In this document: piece after piece, positions 1 to 32,500 of the stretch
Position numbering within the stretch: position 1 is the first letter of the stretch
Layout of the letters: each line of letters starts with the position of its first letter
Assembly: GCA_963070105.1 (NCBI GenBank)
Contig: OY718805.1
Location: forward strand, 8,809,152 to 8,873,151
Origin: Litomosoides sigmodontis
Lineage: Eukaryota > Nematoda > Chromadorea > Rhabditida > Onchocercidae
Reading direction: 5' to 3'
DNA: 64,000 nt
The notes under the pieces: model-generated
Database searches by the model: none
The model's input: only the letters and a program-made list of their open reading frames with translations
What the model was told of the DNA's origin: nothing
Program-made: the position numbers and the translations under genes

Positions 1-1020
1 GAATCTGTCAGAGGGATAAGTTTTGCCGTCCACCTCCTTTTTTTCTTAATTTTTTTTGCTCATTCTCTTTTCTACCTCTCTCTCTCACTCTCTCTCCCCC
101 TTCTTGTCTTTCTTTTTTTGCATTACAAATGACCTGAAATTTGATCATATTTTTTTGGCACATTTGTGCTTATTACTTTATTACTTATTAAATCCGAAAA
201 GTAATTAGCACATTAAATGATAGCAATAAATCACTAGTAGTGAATTGTTGCTTGCTACTTTAAACTTTAAATTTGAGTGAAATATTCAACTTTAATCAAT
301 GAACTAACTTAACACATTCACTTCACAGCATTAACTGAAAGATTAGCGTAGATTATTTTACGGTGCTTTTATGATTATCCGAAAACATGAAAAAAAAAGA
401 AAATAAAATTTAAGATTTAAAAGTAATAGAATTATAATTCTCGACAATGAAAGCATAACCTAGCAAAATTTCACTCTATTTTGTTCTAATGAAATATTTG
501 AGATTGAAAATTTCTTCTCCACTTTGCACTCATTACATTGTCTAATAAAGTTACTTAAAATTAATGAGATAATATTTCAATGCGTCCAACTGAAACTTGC
601 AAACTTCTGCAACAAAGTTCTGTCGAAGTTGCACTTCTCATTACCGTTCCTATTTTCATTCATAAATTAAACTTTGCGAACAAATGTGTTAGCGTAACAC
701 CTAGAATTTCACCCCTAATTCACGTCTTAATTTTGACGTAATAGAAAGGAGTGACCTGCATTCATGTCACTTCATTCCTCTCATACATTCTCTTCACTTA
801 GTTAATTGATTGTAAATGAAAGCAACTTCCATTTCACATTTCATAGTGAACTTATTTTTTACCATTAGGAAATTAGCCCGTCATCGCGGACACGTCAAAA
901 GTCAAAATTACAGCTTGAAGTGACAGCTCTTCACTTGATGTTTCATTTTTCTGCACGCTAAATTTACAAGACAGCAAATGTCATTACATTCATCATCATC
1001 AACATCATCAGCTGTAATTT
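1..1020. other. Intergenic DNA, no gene seen
   Basis: AT-rich DNA with pyrimidine-rich stretches near the left edge (CT-rich around 60-115). I see no exon with sensible coding content, no tRNA-like fold and no repeat longer than a short microsatellite. It leads directly into the 10-bp tandem array that follows. Confidence 0.5.
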
Positions 1021-1803
1021 TATTTATTATTATTTATTATTTACTACTTATTTATTATTTATTATTGTTTGTTATTATTTATTATTATTTATTATTATTT
1101 ATTATTATTTATTATTATTTATTATTATTTATTATTATTTATTATTATTTATTATTATTTATTATTATTTATTATTATTTATTATTATTTATTATTATTT
1201 ATTATTATTTATTATTATTTATTATTATTTATTATTATTTATTATTATTTATTATTATTTATTATTATTTATTATTATTTATTATTATTTATTATTATTT
1301 ATTATTATTTATTATTATTTATTATTATTTATTATTATTTATTATTATTTATTATTATTTATTATTATTTATTATTATTTATTATTATTTATTATTATTT
1401 ATTATTATTTATTATTATTTATTATTATTTATTATTATTTATTATTATTTATTATTATTTATTATTATTTATTATTATTTATTATTATTTATTATTATTT
1501 ATTATTATTTATTATTATTTATTATTATTTATTATTATTTATTATTATTTATTATTATTTATTATTATTTATTATTATTTATTATTATTTATTATTATTT
1601 ATTATTATTTATTATTATTTATTATTATTTATTATTATTTATTATTATTTATTATTATTTATTATTATTTATTATTATTTATTATTATTTATTATTATTT
1701 ATTATTATTTATTATTAATTATTTATTATTGTTTATTATTATTTATTATTATTATTATTTATTACTATTTATTACTATTTATTATTATTATTTGTATTAT
1801 TAA
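1021..1803. repeat. Tandem array of a 10-bp unit (ATTATTATTT)n
   Basis: From about 1072 to 1716 the decamer ATTATTATTT repeats about 64 times without a visible substitution. Imperfect ATT/ATTT flanks extend from 1021 to about 1803. Long open frames of repeating Ile/Tyr/Leu/Phe run through it, but they arise only because the array contains no stop codon, and are not genes. The 10-bp period places each T3 tract close to one helical turn from the next. Confidence 0.97.
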
Positions 1804-3898
1804 TGATTATCTGTTATTATTTTGTAATTATGATTTCCTTGATCATCATCACCATCATTTAAATTTGTTATTACTTATCACATCATTATCATTATTATTC
1901 TCACTATCATTATTATTGTTATCATCACCCTAATCACAGTCATGAATAACAGCATTAGTTCCCTAATTCTTTCACACAATCTAAGAGGGATCTAAGAGGC
2001 TACTCAAGATTGCCGGACATAAATGAGAGAGGACATTGCAAATGTAAACTATTCTTTCTGGTCATTTTTCCTTTACCTTATAAGCTTGTTAGGTAAGCTA
2101 ATGTATGAATCTTTCCTCTGGCTATTTGTCCACTTTAGTAACCTTTCCAATTCGGTTACAGCAATTGCATTTACAGTGGAAATGTAGGAAGCGCTCTGCT
2201 CTTAGCTGTAGAAAATCATAAATGTAATTGAGTGAGTTAGGGCTTGCAAATTATTTGATTATTAAATGTTGATTAAATTTTTAATAATTTTTATTCTTAA
2301 ATAATTTATCAATGAATTTACCAACTATTTACATTACTTAGTGCATGCAGTTTTTGCCTAGATTATTTGATTTAAGTTTATTGCACAATAATATTTTTCC
2401 ACCTATCTTTTCTAGCAATACTTTTTGAAAATATCCCTGTTGTAATTGCTTAATGATTAAAATGTTAGTTATGTTTAAAATTCGACAAATTTCAAAACAC
2501 ACGTGGAGCAATTTCATTCTTTGCAATGGAAGCAATAAAGCGAAATTATTGCTTTCCAATTGATTCACTTCGCTTTTTTACGAAGTTATTGGGTTATATT
2601 CATATTTTATAAGCTAATAAATGACAAGCAAGCTATTGCTGCTACTAGCCTATCAATATAATTTTAAAATTTAAAAATGAAGTTATTTATATTGTTCACG
2701 TAAACGTCGGTAGGTAGGTATGTTATGGATGATGTGAGTGGAGAGTGAGAAAGATTGCGTATGTTTCTTTTTTTTTTTTGCTTTTCCCACTAAATTTTCA
2801 CTGTTCCAATGCCATGACGATAATATTAACTTCATTAAATAACTTATAAAATTTATGATTAAATAATTTATAAAATAAACTGAGCACTTGAATTATTTCA
2901 AATCTCTGCAAACACTCTCTCTACTACACCTTTTGTTTTTTCCCCTTTTTCGCTCTTCATACTTTGATCAAAATTTAAAACGTTTTGCTTTTATTTGCTT
3001 ATTTCAACTTCAGTAATGCAATTGCTAACATTTTGCAAGAGGCAAAATGAATTGAGAGTGTTAGAGATTTTTTGGAAAGGTTCAACTGCAATCGAATTAA
3101 TTCATTCATAAATTATTCATTCATAATAATTTCTTTTTTTCATAATTTCAATTTTAATCTGAAGTTTATGATTCGTTTAATTATAATTTTAATTAATCAG
3201 TTCTACGACGTTTAATACTGTTTACATTTAGCTTCACTAATAGGCACCATTTATTTTAATGATTGTTTTTAAACATATTTTATTCATATTCAATGTAAAC
3301 AAACAATAACTGTTGGAACAGAGCTTATATTTATATAAAAGGAATTTTTTTTTAAAAAAATTCAAATGCTGCCTCATTTCACTTCCATCTCTATCGCTAT
3401 TTGCATTTCAATTGCGTCAAATTAATTGCAATTTTGTAACTATGCATTGAAAGCATTCAATTTTTCATCTTTCATAAAAATTTCATTGGAAAAATATAGC
3501 TAGCAGAATGTTGGGATCGTTTCTAAAACATATATTTTATACATATTAATATTATACATATTAATATACATATTAATATTATACATATTAATATATTATA
3601 TTTTAGATTTGTATCGTTTGAAATTTTATAATTTTTCCAAAATGTTTCATCCTTATTTTATTTGCAATAATTAATTATTGAATTTGTTAAAATTTTTCGC
3701 GTTTTTTTTGGAAAATTTTTTATATCTTTCAGGTGTTTCATCGATGCCAGTGAAATGATGATGATGTTGCTGCTGCTGCTACTACTACTAATGATGATGA
3801 TGAAGGAAATTGCGACAACTTATGTCGAAATTTGAAACAAGAAAAAAGCCCCCAATCAATCAATCAATCAATGATCGATCATAGCATAGGAATTTTAG
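1804..3898. other. Intergenic DNA upstream of the C2-domain gene
   Basis: AT-rich sequence with ATT/ATC microsatellite residue next to the decamer array. There is a small AT repeat at about 3533-3600 built from an ATACATATTAAT motif, and GATGAT/CTGCTG/CTACTA triplets at about 3755-3800. No convincing coding exon was found. A TTTCAG at about 3731 and an acceptor-like TTTTAG ending at 3898 could belong to the 5' part of the downstream gene. Confidence 0.45.
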
Positions 3899-4075
3899 GC
3901 ATTGCTACCAATCACTAATGCTAACGTTGCTAATTACAAGCTAATTTATTATTCGTGGAAAATTTCCGATAAAGGAGGAAGAAGAAAAGTCGCAATTGCA
4001 ACAATCAAACTGGCGTTCTGTCTCGTACGATTTGCAACACTTCTCAATCAGCTGATAATTTCAACAATTGAAATA

Positions 4076-25766
<21,691 letters not shown>

Positions 25767-26802
25767 TCGGCGATGCGCTCGCATTTTGTAAATTCAAACT
25801 TTCACAAATCATTCCGTTCCACTCATTTCATTGGTCTACGAAATCATTTCTCACTCTCATCCTTACTGCGGGTATTTTAATCAATTAATTAAAGTATTCC
25901 ATCGTGTATTCTTTTTTCATGTTTATATATATATATATCTAGAATGCTCAGAAGTTGTTAAATTTCACGCATCACTTTGATATACAAAAATGTCCATATC
26001 ACTATTTATTGTTATTATTATTGATTATTGTTTATTATTATTAATTAATTAATTGATTTAATTATTTTCATCATTGCTGCGAAAGTTTGCAATGGGAATG
26101 AATGTGATCGGATGAGGAGGAGGAGGAGGAATTGAATGATTCGTTTACCTCTTTTGATACCTCTCATTAGTGTAGATGAAGTGCAACGCAGTTGATGATT
26201 GCACACAATGTTCATTTGAATAAGTTGCATAACTTAGTATGACTCTCATTTTATGAATCAAAGCAATTTGCTATGATATCATTCACCTGTATGAGATGGA
26301 TATGTTAGCTGTACATTAAAACTAAATGGAACTTAATTTTGGCAATAACAGTTCATGATATGATTTTAAAAGTGAAACTTCAACAACACTCTTCATCAAA
26401 TAGAATTTGAAAAAAAAAAGAAAGAAAACCTTCAAATGCATGCCTATATGGGGTTACACAAACGAAGTTACAAGAAAAAAGTCGAATAGATAAAACTATT
26501 GTTAAATTTAATGGTACACACATTGTCAACTTCAACTCCCAGATATCTGGAATAATAACGAAAAAAAAAATTCTTATAATTACAAAATAGTTAAAGAAGC
26601 TATGTGGCATCAGTGAGAGAAGTAAACGGTGTTGACATCAGTCTAACCTCGGTCTTTTGGACTTCATTTCTCATCTGCTTGTAAGAATTCGAATGATTAC
26701 TGAGTTCCGGGCTAGATATTGATACTCGTACGTGTTCTAGTGGAGCCTCTCTAATTATTGCCGTCTCTAGAGCTATTAAGATTTTTGACAAGAATTATTG
26801 AA
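25767..26802. other. Intergenic DNA between the C2 gene and the next small exons
   Basis: It contains a short TA run near 25926-25940, an ATT/ATTA-rich stretch near 26008-26056 and a (GGA)5 run at about 26115. A minus-strand open stretch at about 26600-26780 is moderately less AT-biased but lacks a convincing start and acceptor pair, so I do not call it a gene. Confidence 0.4.
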
Positions 26803-27109
26803 ATGAACACGTATTCCGTGGCGCAGCGCGAATTCTGCATGATTTGCGAGGTTGCCTACACGTATGTATGATTCATCGTTTATTGATCTGAAATTTGAAT
26901 GCAAATTGAAATTAATCGAAATACAACGTTATGAAAAGTTGTACGTTTAATTCATTAATTTTTGAAGCTCAATTTCTGTCCAAAGATCATAGCGTTTGAT
27001 GGAATTAGCAAATTTCAAAAGAAAAAATTCAACAGAATTAATGAAAAGAAAAAAGAGCCTGCCGGTGTATTTCATCGAAATACTAAAGGAGCAACATTTA
27101 ACAGGCAAC
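26803..27109 (+). CDS. Possible small gene, first two exons only
   Basis: Exon 26803-26861 starts ATG and reads MNTYSVAQREFCMICEVAYT before a GTATGT donor. Exon 27036-27109 follows a TTCAACAG acceptor in matching phase 2, adds sequence such as NEKKKEPAGVFHRNTKG, and ends at a GTACGT donor in phase 1. Both exons are clearly less AT-rich than their flanks. The next exon was not identified with confidence. A phase-matching candidate follows TTTTAG at 29490 and gives RQLFKNLRTNHITVG plus a few residues before a stop, but that acceptor is better explained as the TOP2 5' end. A CxxC pair (CMIC) is visible. No family is recognised. It could be a short unannotated gene or a chance pair of open exons. 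Confidence 0.35.
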
Positions 27110-27701
27110 GTACGTAGCCGTAAATGATACGTCCTACCTGAATGTTAATTTCATATCCTTTACTGACGTATCGTCGACTACTGATTTATTGAAAGCGGAA
27201 ATTTTACGAAATATTTGATTAAATTTGAAATTTGAAATGAAATTACTGACATGACTGCTCACTAAATGATTTAATGCCGTAACCACAGTGCTACAGTTTC
27301 AAATCGCAGTCATACAACATACACTTAAAAGTGTAACGATCAGTTGTTACGATCAAAACAAAAAAAAAAATTTTTTTTTGAATATTAAATAAATGAAGAT
27401 GCTTGATCGACAATCATATTGTTTTGCTATAAAATATTTGACATATCTTGAAATACGTAAGCATTCGGGAGGAATTTTCCTCGTTGTTATCAAACGAAAA
27501 GGCTTATCAACTATCAGCAGCAGCAGCAGCTATCAATCTTAAGCCATAACACTTCTCACTAGCTACAACCAACCTCTTCATCCACCGCTACCAATCAGGA
27601 GATCAATCAATCAATCGAATCATTCATTCACAGCTAAGAGACATTTGCATTTTTTTTCATCAATGTAGCAAAAACGTCGAAATCACCACTTGCAAACGGT
27701 C

Positions 27702-27773
27702 GGGCTGAGCCGGTGATCGAAACCGGGACCTCTCGCACCCGAAGCGAGAATCATACCACTAGACCACTCAGCC
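27702..27773 (-). tRNA. tRNA-Pro (anticodon CGG)
   Basis: The minus strand folds as a standard cloverleaf of 72 nt. The acceptor stem GGCTGAG (27767-27773) pairs with CTCAGCC (27703-27709), with C as discriminator. The D arm contains the A-box-like TGGTCTAGTGGT. The anticodon stem CTCGC/GCGAG encloses loop TTCGGGT, giving CGG. The T arm is CCGGT-TTCGATC-ACCGG, which includes the B box. No intron is needed. Confidence 0.95.
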
Positions 27774-27865
27774 TGAGAAGGCGCCATTTATTCACTCATT
27801 TCTGCCTGATACCGTTGACTGGAAATATTTTCAATTGACGAAATGTTTTGGGCGCAAAACGGCGA

Positions 27866-27938
27866 TGCCACGAGCCGGGATCGAACCGGCGACCTTTAGA
27901 TCTTCAGTCTAACGCTCTCCCGACTGAGCTATCATGGC
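27866..27938 (-). tRNA. tRNA-Phe (anticodon GAA)
   Basis: The minus strand gives a 73-nt cloverleaf. The acceptor GCCATGA pairs with TCGTGGC (one T-G pair), with discriminator A. The D arm is TAGCTCAGTCGGGAGAGC. The anticodon arm TTAGA-CTGAAGA-TCTAA has GAA as anticodon, and the T arm is GCCGG-TTCGATC-CCGGC. The plus-strand open frame across it (starting 27848) is only the antisense of the tRNA. Confidence 0.96.
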
Positions 27939-29477
27939 ACATAGTGCCGCTCTTTCAGGAATTTATTTTCCCTCAATTAATAAATTGCAGTATCATAATC
28001 CTCTCAACGAAAACTTTTCAACAACTGTTGAGCTTTAGCTATGCAATTTTATTTCGCTAAATTTTATAACCTCATAGTATTTCAATTTGATAATTTAGAA
28101 ATTAAAACATTTTTTGGTCGCTAACTTCCATGTGCAGCTGTTGCTTGTTGTCACTTGAATGCATGAAAGGATTAATGATAAAAGCTAAAATAAATTAGGC
28201 ACGTAGGTTAGGTATGTGCTAGGTATGTGTTTGTACCATCATTTCATCTATACGTGCACATATATATATACGCTAAAGTAATTGTTCGAAAATTGCAGAT
28301 ATTTTGTAACAGCTAGCAGTAAACGTTCTTTGCACTTTTTTTCTATTAGCATCAATATTAAACTTTTAAAATTTCAAAGAAAAAAAACAAACAAACAAAC
28401 TTTTTTGGAGACTTTTGAAATTTCAAATAAAAGAAAACAATAATTGCATTTTTTATGGAACAAAAGTGATAGTAAATTTCGAGTGAAATATTTGGCTTAT
28501 AGGAGGAAGTCATTTCAACAATCATTTCTAATTAATTTAGTTCTACTTCAGCTTTAGCTGGTTTTCTTTTTTTTCGAAATTTCTATTCCTTTCAATGCAA
28601 CAATGGTGCAGCTGTCAGTGGAGGGAGGAAGCTGAAGGTGCTTAATTAATAGGAAGTAATACTTTACTCATGCACACACACACATACACACACGAAAATT
28701 CTTTGAAATATTAAAATTATCGAAGTAAAATTGCATGGAAATAATAATGCGCAAGAAATTACGACTAATTCAAAATATTACAAGCAATCAGATACAGGAT
28801 TTTTTTGAGATGGAAATTTTGCATTTTAGGCAAGTCAAAATTACTTAAGATAAAAAGCAAGGGACAATGGACACTTGGTTTGAGTGGTCAAGCATTTTGT
28901 TTGGTGGGTTGCAGTGCATTCAAAAATGAGAGACGGTCCAACGTGGAGTTTTTTTTTTTTGCCTGAATCAGACAGACCTTTACAAGTTCCTATGAAAATT
29001 AATTAATCACATCGTCATTACCTTCCTTGGTCTTCTTTTTCGTCATGCCAAGTAGCATATCAAGCTTTCTAATAAAATGATTGGATTAGTACGTGGGCGT
29101 TAGGAGAGGGGGGTTGCAGAAGTGGAAGAAAAGAAATAACTTATCATAAGACGTTAACCCTATTTTCTTTACTGTAGTTGTTTAGTCGCTCGTTCGGTAT
29201 TATACGTGCTGTATACATTTCACAATTTGAAAGCCTCTATATTTCTAAAGTAATAGTAATGGAAGGAAACGTTGTGTAAGAAATCGTCTTCAAGTTTTTT
29301 TTTTTTTTTTACTCTGCTCCAAATCTCCTTTCCATTTACTATTACATAACAATTAATGTTGCCGATAACACTAGGCAATATTTTTTGAGCGGATAGCTCA
29401 CTTTTCCACTTTTAAAGCCTCTATATTTGTAAAGTAATAGTAATGTGAATCTTGCTGATTTAATGAATTTCAGGTTG

Positions 29478-29490
29478 TGTTTTGTTTTAG
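29478..29490 (+). promoter_or_regulatory. Probable trans-splice (or 5'UTR) acceptor for TOP2
   Basis: A strong pyrimidine-rich acceptor, TTTTGTTTTAG, ends at 29490, 61 nt before the TOP2 start codon. In nematodes this arrangement usually marks a spliced-leader addition site, but a 5'UTR cis-intron would look the same. Confidence 0.5.
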
Positions 29491-29551
29491 GGCAACTTTT
29501 TAAGAACTTACGAACGAATCACATCACAGTTGGCACCTCACTTTGTTGGTA

Positions 29552-32500
29552 ATGAGCAGCGGCGAAGAATCTGACTATGATCCTTTGGTGTGCCCTTTTT
29601 GTAGTTCTCTAGAATTTGCCACATACCAAATGAAAAGTTGCGGGCCATTTCTGCTGAAGCCCATGTTTGGATTCTTTATGGCTGCTCTGAAACACCTAGA
29701 GGATTAAGCACTTAGAAAGCAAGCATATAAAAATATGGCAGTATTTTTTTTTTATTTCAGATGGTCGTGATAGACGGCAATTATGTCTTTTCCAACAAAC
29801 TGTGATTTATACCTTGCACAATAGCTTCATTTTTAGATCATTTCACCTCCTCAAAAGAAAAAGTCCAAGAAGCAAATCGAGAAAAGTGATAAACCACCAG
29901 TTAAAAGGAAACAAATATCGAAAAAAGAAGCAAGTGATGGTTCGGCTTAGATGTACTTTATATCCTTTAATTGCGAATATAATGGAATATTTTGTACAAC
30001 TTCTTTGTTACAGTCATGAATGGTGATAAGAGTGACAGTAATGATCCATTGGATGTCTTCACGAACATCGATCGACAACCCAAACGATTAGCTATTGAAA
30101 AAATCTACCAGAAAAAGAGTCAATTGGAACATATCTTACTGCGTCCAGACACATATATTGGTTCCGTTGAGCGTACTGATAAAGCGGTATAGCTTTTTAC
30201 TGAAACAGAACAGAATCTATCTTCCTCTTGGTAGCTTAGTAAAATCTAAAACTTGTTGGCTTTGAATGATCAATTTTTTAAATCTTTTCTTTTTTCCTTT
30301 CATATTTGTTTAATTTTAGCCATTGTGGGTATACGATGCAGAAGTAGAACGAATCGTTCAACGTGATGTTTCATATGTTCCTGGGTTATACAAAATATTT
30401 GACGAGATTTTGGTAAATGCTGCAGACAACAAACAACGGGATCCGAAGATGAATCTTATCAAAATTAACATTAATAAGTCTGATTTTGGTTCACTTATTT
30501 AATTTGAGTAGAATTTATTCCTTAGAATTAATGAAATTGTTATTTAGTATACGTTGATTTGATAGCTGGGTTGCATGCCGATCGCTATCACACATAAGCT
30601 TTTTGAAAATGTTTTACCTTGGAAGCCTGCTACTTTTAATTTACAATTTGAGATCAGTGAAAGTTTGTCGTAGATAGATAGGGGGAGGGGGGGGGGGGGG
30701 CTTCCTTTCCATATCCGAACTTCAAGAAAGGAAGATAATTGTATTAAACTTTTGTTTTTAAAGAGAAATGAACGAAATCAGCGTGTTTAACAATGGTAAA
30801 GGTATTCCTGTGGTACTACACAAGGTCGAACAGTTGTTTGTCCCTGAACTAATATTTGGTACACTGCTTACTTCCTCAAATTATGACGACAGCGAACGAA
30901 AAGTAACAGGTGCAATTATGTAATTTTTCTCTTTTGAATGTTTAGTGGTGATAAGTTTTTCATATGCTTCGATTCGTTGTTCTTGTTTTGAACAGGTTGT
31001 AGAAAATGACTTTCAGGTGGCCGAAACGGATATGGTGCTAAGCTATGCAACATATTCAGTACAGAATTTACAGTTGAGACATCTTCCAAGGAATATGGAA
31101 AAGCTTTTAAACAAGTAAGTCTAGTGTATAATTTTTGTCTTTTTTTTAATGGTGAATTGATTAATTTGGATTGAACTGTGTTGGAATGTTTTAAGACTTG
31201 GAAGAATAATATGACAAAAGACAAAGACCCATTCGTGAGTAAAGCAACTGGTGAAGATTTTACACGCATAACATTTAAACCGGACCTCGCGAAATTCAAA
31301 ATGATCGAATTGGATGACGACATTATTTCGCTGATATCGCGTCGAGCCTACGATGTCGCTGGTTCAACAAAAGGCGTCAAAGTGTACTTAAACGGCAAAC
31401 TACTACCGGTATTGATTTTTAAAACGCAAGTTTGCATGGATTTATATTTTTACTAATAACTAACAAGAATCCGCTGAAGTTTCTGCTGATTGTAACAGTG
31501 CTTGGTGATGCTTTGTTTCAGGTTCAAGGTTTCAAGCAGTATGTCGACCAGTATGCAAAACATAATCTTGACAGTGATGGCGAACCATATAAAGTTGTTT
31601 ACGAACAAGTTAATGAAAGATGGGAAGTAGCTTTAACAGTTTCTGAAAAAGGATTCCAACAAGTTTCTTTTGTCAACTCCATCGCTACTTCAAAGGTTAG
31701 TTAGCCGTACTGTTGAAATTTCTTTTTTAATTGTTCTCGGTGCTTTCATGTATTTTTTGGTGGTATGGTGAATTTAAGATCTTTCTCTTTTTTATTTTCT
31801 AATGAGAAGTAGGGTCGGAAGAATTCTACTTTATGTAGAAAGCTAAATTTAGAAGTTAGTAACTTAATAAAATAAGGTGCGAAAGTATCCACCATATTGT
31901 TCAATATCTAAATATATAGTGAATATTGCTTATTCTGATAAAAAATGGAAATCCAATTTTAATTCAGGGTGGTCGTCACGTAGACTACGTTGCAGATCAA
32001 ATTACAGCGAAGCTGATAGACACTATCAAAAAGAAAATAGGAAAAAGTGGAGTGAATGTTAAGCCGTTTCAAGTAAGATTTTGTATATGTTCATGTAAGC
32101 TTTTGCATATTAAGGCTTTTTCCTGACAGACTATCTTAACTTTGAGTAATGATCTGTCTGTTTACATATTTCAGATTAAAAGTCACATGTGGATCTTTGT
32201 GAATTCACTTGTTGAAAATCCAACGTTTGACTCGCAAACAAAGGAGACAATGACCTTACAAGCAAAAAGTTTTGGCAGCAAATGTGAGTTATCTGAAAGA
32301 TTCATCGGCGGAGTAATGAAATGCGGAATTGTTGAATCTGTCTTGGCATGGGTCCGTTTCAAACAGCAGGAAACATTGGACAAGAAATGTTCCAGCAAGA
32401 AAACTAGTAAACTGAAGGTTTGCTTAATTGTCATTGTATTTGATATATTTGGAATTTTATTTGAATTCCTCACGTAATAAATCATTATCCTGCTTTTTGT

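Larger units (their letters stand above)
27110..29477. other. Intergenic DNA holding two tRNA genes
   Basis: Apart from the two tRNAs, it holds a mirror-like A11/T9 junction near 27360, AATC and CAG short repeats near 27515-27620, TATA runs near 28260, a CA-rich microsatellite near 28674-28692 and T-runs. A 32-bp direct repeat (29230 and 29414) lies in the TOP2 upstream region. No other gene is supported. Confidence 0.5.

Noticed and set aside
978..1803. Two overlapping 244-246 codon frames of Ile/Tyr/Leu/Phe repeats
   Set aside because: They are translations of the 10-bp tandem array, which has no stop in these frames. There is no promoter, splice or composition evidence for a protein.
26600..26791. 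Minus-strand 63-codon frame
   Set aside because: There is no ATG-supported start with matching acceptor, it conflicts with no clear neighbour, and it has no recognisable motif; too weak to call.
27848..28060. 70-codon plus-strand frame starting with Met-Gly-Ala-Lys-Arg-Arg-Cys
   Set aside because: It is the antisense of the tRNA-Phe gene, a common false protein in annotation.
29754..29806. Alternative TOP2 exon after TTTATTTCAG with an ATG
   Set aside because: It hits a stop quickly and does not fit the phase. Exon 29837-29939 joins exon 1 in phase 0 and gives a normal Lys-rich N-terminus.
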